Assembly: GCF_000524195.1 (NCBI RefSeq) | Contig: NW_020170411.1 | Location: 787,385-851,384 of the forward strand | Direction of reading: 5' to 3' | DNA from: Echinococcus granulosus | Lineage: Eukaryota > Platyhelminthes > Cestoda > Cyclophyllidea > Taeniidae | Length of the DNA stretch: 64,000 bases | Shown here: positions 58,601 to 64,000 of the stretch, one piece after another | Numbering within the stretch: position 1 is the stretch's first letter | Layout: every line of letters begins with the position of its first letter | Position numbers and translations under genes: made by a program | The notes under the pieces: generated by a model | The model's database searches: none | Told to the model about the DNA's origin: nothing | Seen by the model: the letters and a program-made list of their open reading frames with translations, nothing else

Positions 58601-61600
58601 AAGTCCGAGCGTTTTGGTTTATCTAAGCTGCGTCAATCTTTATTCAATCATAAATACGATTATTTTAAAGCAGCAATAACGGAGCCTTATTTGCTGGTTA
58701 TTAACAGACTGGGGCGCGAGGCTGTACAATAATTACTCAATAAACATTTACTAACATAACATTACAGAAATTATTCAAAGTCTGCTCTAATCGCAATCCC
58801 TATTTGTTACCGAGCTTCATTTTACTGAGACTTTGTCCGCAAGTCTCATCGTCAGAAATTTTTCTGCAGGAATGGAAGTAAAATTAATACATTTTCTGAT
58901 ATTTGTATGCAAAAAAAGTTGTCAGTGATTTTAGGTGATATCACGACATTTAGATTTAAGCTGAAAATGCATAATTGCGAAACATCCTTAGTTATTTAAC
59001 TTACACGAATGAAAAATTCCACACAAAGAGAGCTTGGTTGTCGACATCTCATTGGAATATCTTTGCTGCGCTGTCTAAACTGGCTTTATCCAAGATGTCA
59101 TTTCAAAGAAGCTCCTTGCTTCTAAGGCTTTCATTTGCCTTTGTCCTAGTTTATTGTCTAGTTCAAAAAAGCCGTTTTGGGACTGAATACTGCCATTTAG
59201 ATGTACTCCCAACTTCTTTGTAGGAATAATCCTTAAAAAACTGTGGCAGGCGATAGCAATTAAAGAAAGCACCTCAGAACTACCCTGTAATACAAGTTTG
59301 ATTGCAGCTTCTAACTAACAAGCCATCTGCTTCACTAGTCTGATGATTGTGACATCAATTCCATTTCCCGACGGGAATGCAAATCCCTTCTCCTTTAAAA
59401 AATTTTATTACCCTTTTACAAACAATACGTTGTGTCCTCTGCAGATTAGTTTTCCCGATCACAGGACTTGAAGCCGGAGATAAATACCAAGAAAGACGAA
59501 AGTTCTGGATTTCGGGAAAATTGGTTTTGAGTAATAACTGTACTTTTGTTCCGAGTCAAATTAATTACAGCAGCTGGGCACAAAGTCCCCCTCACTGACC
59601 TCTTCCAGACATATAAAAGTCATCTTTAAGTAATTTGCAAATATAATTACTCAGCAATAGAAAATTTGATTGATCAAGCAGAGTTAGCTATGTCACATAA
59701 ATGTGGTTCCATAGCCCAATTTTTGCAAAATTTTGGCTGAAGTTTCGTGGAAGGTATAAGCCTCTTTCTCCCACTCCAACCTGTCCTCTTCTAATCTATT
59801 CTCCAATTTTTCCACCATTTCCAGTACCACTCGTTCAAGTTGAAAATGAAGTGACTGTAGATGCGACTCCAGTTTGGCAATTTGCTCATCCTTTTCGTTG
59901 ATTAACTCGTCTTTTGCCGAAATCACCTTATCGCGCTCCGCTTTCAAGTCACAATTCTCCTTCCTCAATCGAGCTATGGCCTCCTTTGACTCGTGCACGC
60001 GAAGCATGAAGAGACGCTGCAACAGTTTGTACTGAGTGTTGACGCAAGCCGTGGCAAGTTTCGCCTCATTTTGATTAAGTACAATGCGTTCTCTCAACCG
60101 GCGAATGAGCCTTCTGGCCTCATATTTATCGGCTTTGAGATTTTTTTTCACTGTTGTGTCGATTGCTGCTCGAAGTTTTAGACCATTCATTTTTGCCTGT
60201 ATGGAGCCTGCTTCATTCGATAACGACGGAACAATGTTGTCGTTCTTATTTTCTTTTTTCTTTGGTGACATTCTCTCTCGCACGCGAGTTCTGCAACAAC
60301 TGTATTAGCGCCTAAGTGGGATTTTGTGTTTAAATCGGCTGGATCGATGGAGCAGGGATAAATCGAATCGGAGTCTCTTTTAAATCTTAACCCACTTAAC
60401 ATTTCAGAGCGTGGTGCTGATTTGTGTATTTTTAAGTACAACTTGATTTTCTATTTGCTATGTAATAACAGACTTCTTTATAAGCACTCAAAACACATAC
60501 CTTGCTTTCTTTTTTAATTTGAACCTCAAATGGATGCGTCTTTTTCTGAAGGTGAAAAAAACAGCATTACTTACACCATTTGACCTCCTAGACAATACGA
60601 ATTTTAAAACAGTGTTTGTAATACCGAGTGAAACGGCTTTCAAATTCAGTTCGACCACGAAGTGTTACGTGAGATGGTATTTCTTGAGTTGCGCTGGCGT
60701 AATATCTTTTTTGCCAACATCAGTTGTAACTTTCCTCACTAGTTTTCCTAGTCCACCTTGCTTAATTACCCAATTCTGCCTATTTTAAGTAAGCAAAAAT
60801 AAATTTTTTTTTTCTGTTTAAGTCTTACTCATTGATATACTGTATCGTTTTATTAGCAACAGAATTTTGGCATTGTGCTATATGTGTTGAGATCTTAAGG
60901 GCTGGGGATCCGCTTCATCAGGTTTAATTTAATGCCTGCATGAGGAAATGAATTATGGTGCTGGCAATGTGTGGGACATGCTGGGATATGTGCGATGGGG
61001 ATGCAACTTCTACCGACAGTCAATGTTGCGCCGACTGGTTCAAAAGTGTTACTTTAAGAAGTAACAAATACGCTAAGCTCCTTTTCGCTAGAACATAGTT
61101 TGCAGTTTCAGCAGCACTCATCTTGATAGATTTTAAGCGATAACACACAACTTTTTATCATCAAAGTTATGTTGCTTTTAATCTGGACAATTTTATGCCT
61201 TTTGAAAGTGTAAAATATGTCAGTAGGTTAGTTTTGCATTTTCAAACCAAAACTAAAATCTAGTCGCGGATGTGAAACAAAGATATCCACGCTCAAAGTC
61301 CTGTTAGTGATTGTACTCAAGCAATTCAGTTGGTTAGACCCTCAATGCAGCCTGAAAACATAACCAACGATGATAACGAGCAGCAAAGAATAAGTTTTAT
61401 TATAACTACTAGATTGCTAAAGGGTGGTAACAGGAAACAGCAATCAGACTTTCTTATAACACATGGTTTTGTTTTGCACTTATGCTAATCCATTTTGCAA
61501 AGACAATACGTTTTTATTTGCAAAAAAAGTGATTTTTACTTCTCAAGTCTAGGCCGCTGGACGCAAAAGTGAACCTGCTGTTTGACAACGAGCCTAACGC

Positions 61601-64000
61601 TAATGGGAGATTTTGTAGTGCAAAGGAAGTGGACTGAATCAAAAATATTTCTCACTTGGTAGTTCAACGTTCTTTGAGCCTTCTGAAGCCTATTATAGAA
61701 CTCAAATTGTAAGTTGCATTGAGATTTGCGCCATTAAAATGGAACACGTTTTGCAATTATTCTGTTTGCTCCATCAGTGACTTCGAATTTTTCATAGGTC
61801 AAAGTAATTTGTGTCCAAAAAGCGACACGACCAGTGAAACCGTGGGCTTGGTGCATGCTTGTTTGTTTGAGGTTACCAGGCCCCTGTAAAATTGGAGGTT
61901 CCGTAACTCATAAAATTACGGCTGAGAAGGTTCCATATAGAAGCCATCATTCAAAAATAACGTAAACACATTTAAGTGTACGATAACGTAGCAACTTCTG
62001 CAGCCCGTTCGACTGATATTTGCTGATGGATAAACCACTTAACTCAAGCTCTAATCCCCCCTTATTATAAAGGATGTGTCGGCAATCTTGCACACGGCTG
62101 TTTGGTGAGGACGCAGTGTTTTCAACTAACGGGAGAACTTGAAGAGCGCTAATTGCCTAGCGCCGACTTCAATCATTTACTCTTGGCTGAACCAAATAAT
62201 ATGATTCTGCATTTCCTTTTCTTTGAGGTAGGTAACTTACTGATTACAGCCTCTAATTGCGCCCAAACTGGAATTTACAAGTCTTGTTTTAGCTTAAAAT
62301 ACATAATTTCCCGACTTTTATGATTATGTTTTCCACATTTGCTCCCTTTAATTTAATCAAATATTCAAATTCTTCGGCATGAAAACATCTCCTATATTTT
62401 TGAATTGAGAGCAAGCACATTAGACGATGTAAATTAAGTTTGACAAACTAATGCATTTTGAACTTGCCCCGGTGATTCCAGGGTACAAAATACGCATAAT
62501 TAAACAACACTTTCAATTTAAAACGCTTCATAAAATTTTGACAGAAACTTCATTGTAATTAAAAAGGACAAGGCAAGGTGCTTTTACCTAACTCAAATTT
62601 TGAGAAATTTGGTCAGAAGCTCAAATCCATGTGACAGGAAGCAGTTTGATGGCTGGATCGCTGGGTCCGTGATGGCAGTGGCGCCGCGTCAAATATGGTC
62701 GAGTCACTACCTACTTTTTTCTACTTGACTGTAGCAGGGCTTTGTATATCGGTGTTGGATTCAAGAACCTGAGGTGTAAAGAACCTTTTCGTCCTCAAAA
62801 CTAAATTTCTGTTGAAAATAGATATGAGTGGTGTAAACTGTGCAATAGCTTATTGCATCTAAAGGCGTCGAAATAACTAAAATATTTTTGAGATGCCTTG
62901 AGAGAAGGCTGAGGACTCGTATTTCTTATTATCTTATAAATATGACAAACTCGGGAGGGGCTATTAAATTCATCAAATTGAAATACACATCAGAGTTAGA
63001 TTAGAGGAGATTCGAGATGATACAAGTTGACAATTAGGTGACTAATCACATTTTACTCAACACCACTGATCAGTTGACAGGAATTTTTCTTACATCCAAT
63101 GGCACAACTTTGTCTTGATACACCCTAACGATAAACGTATAACAGTGTGATGTTTCAAATACTTTCGTCCTTTTCCTTTGCCTCCTCAGCAATATCTTGT
63201 TATTCAATTATCACTTCAACTCGTCTACATTCAAGATGACCCTTAAATGATTTGAATCTTTAGTAAGAAAATAGTTGACTCGAAATGAAATTAGTTAATA
63301 ACTTGTCTTGTTTTGTATAACTTTAATTATAGTCAAATAAATGAATGTGCTCGGCTTTAATGTCTGCAGCTGCATATTTGCAAACGTTTAAAACAGCAAT
63401 AGTTTGACATTTGCTTATTTCGGTGCACTAGTTTCCGACCAGAAATGCAATTTCAATTTACGGTAAAAAGTAAATGAAAGGTGTTCAACTTATTGCGCTA
63501 TCAAGGCGTGTGAGGGCTTGCATAATGTTTTAAGAGAAGTGTCTCCAGGATGCATATGTATTTGTACAGTCTCTTACCTTGACATAATTTTATCATTTTA
63601 GTCAAGTAAGTCTATTATTTAATAAGAGAGCAGAATTCCGATGCATAACGATTAAGGCGAAACTAAAACGCCTGTTGGGTGTATGTCAGTAAAAAGTTGG
63701 AGCTGAAAAACTGTTCAAGTATTAAGACATGGCAATTTAAAGCATCCTATTTTAGGTAAAGCTCCGTTTTAAAATTGCATAGCCATCGAGACACTGAAGT
63801 TTTCATAACTATTTTTGATTTTCGAATTCCCTCAAACATGTTAACGGATAAAAGAGGTAAAATAACATCCTGGGAGATGAAATAAAGTTGGTTCGACGGA
63901 TGGCCCATAGCTATTATCAACCTGGATGGAGCCCCTTCGCACATTCGCCTACCTCAATTCCAAAGCAACTCTTACATAAATTCAAACTCATAATTAGGCG
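52655..64000 (+). repeat. Tandem direct duplication, copy 2 (11,346-bp unit)
   Basis: This is the second copy of the unit at 41309-52654, in direct orientation with no spacer. Its last base coincides with the last base of the window, so I cannot tell whether a third copy follows. No difference from copy 1 was noticed at the positions compared; a full alignment was not run. The junction at 52654/52655 creates a hybrid minus-strand open frame (52571-52804) that is an accident of the join, not a gene. Confidence 0.97.
59693..60271 (-). CDS. Coiled-coil protein resembling DRC12/CCDC153, copy 2
   Basis: The deduced 192-residue protein is identical to that of the gene at 48347-48925, displaced by 11,346 bp, with the same upstream acceptor-like site and the same flanks. 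Both copies are complete, with no frameshift or stop. If the duplication is real, the organism has two equal, presumably functional copies in tandem on the same strand. If it is an assembly error, there is one gene. The family argument and its uncertainty are those given for copy 1. Confidence 0.7.
   Translation of the reverse strand: MSPKKKENKNDNIVPSLSNEAGSIQAKMNGLKLRAAIDTTVKKNLKADKYEARRLIRRLRERIVLNQNEAKLATACVNTQYKLLQRLFMLRVHESKEAIARLRKENCDLKAERDKVISAKDELINEKDEQIAKLESHLQSLHFQLERVVLEMVEKLENRLEEDRLEWEKEAYTFHETSAKILQKLGYGTTFM

Noticed and set aside
41309..64000. The 11.3-kb unit as a large transposon or integrated virus
   Set aside because: No polymerase, integrase, transposase or capsid-like frame and no terminal repeats or target duplications are visible.

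Overview
This is nuclear DNA from a bilaterian animal. It has interrupted genes with GT-AG introns, animal-specific regulators (an AP-2 factor, an Id-type HLH protein), a neuropeptide-type GPCR, a cilia/flagella-type coiled-coil protein and long AT-rich non-coding stretches. Gene style and base composition suggest a parasitic flatworm, perhaps a tapeworm, but that is inference. I found no bacterial operons, rRNA genes, CRISPR arrays or recognisable transposase or reverse transcriptase genes.

Layout. 1-10.4 kb holds no gene I can defend: AT-rich sequence with scattered GC-richer patches, one weak exon-like segment (about 320-496) and one weak tRNA-promoter-like segment (about 3169-3224, minus). 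At 10.4-10.7 kb on the minus strand lies the first coding exon of an Id/extramacrochaetae-type HLH protein, with CCAAT motifs just upstream. At 17.5-24.4 kb on the plus strand lies a multi-exon AP-2 (TFAP2) gene. Seven coding exons join in frame, and one intron uses a GC-AG junction. 24.4-37.7 kb is a gene desert. At 37.9-39.5 kb is an intron-free class A GPCR resembling FMRFamide-type neuropeptide receptors, with CCAAT and TATA-like motifs upstream and an AATAAA downstream.

A 100-N assembly gap sits at 41079-41178. From 41309 to the end of the window the sequence is a direct tandem duplication of an 11,346-bp unit (41309-52654 and 52655-64000). The copies agree wherever I compared them, which suggests either a very recent duplication or an assembly artefact beside the gap. 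Each copy carries one intact minus-strand gene for a 192-residue coiled-coil protein resembling DRC12/CCDC153 of the axonemal nexin-dynein regulatory complex.

The genes are independent, with no operon-like arrangement. Id and AP-2 are both developmental transcriptional regulators, but nothing in the sequence shows that they work together. I found no convincing new biological system. The strongest points for follow-up are the tandem duplication, the GC-AG intron and divergent C-terminal half of AP-2, the Id protein's arginine-rich N-terminus, and the GPCR's missing TM3 cysteine.
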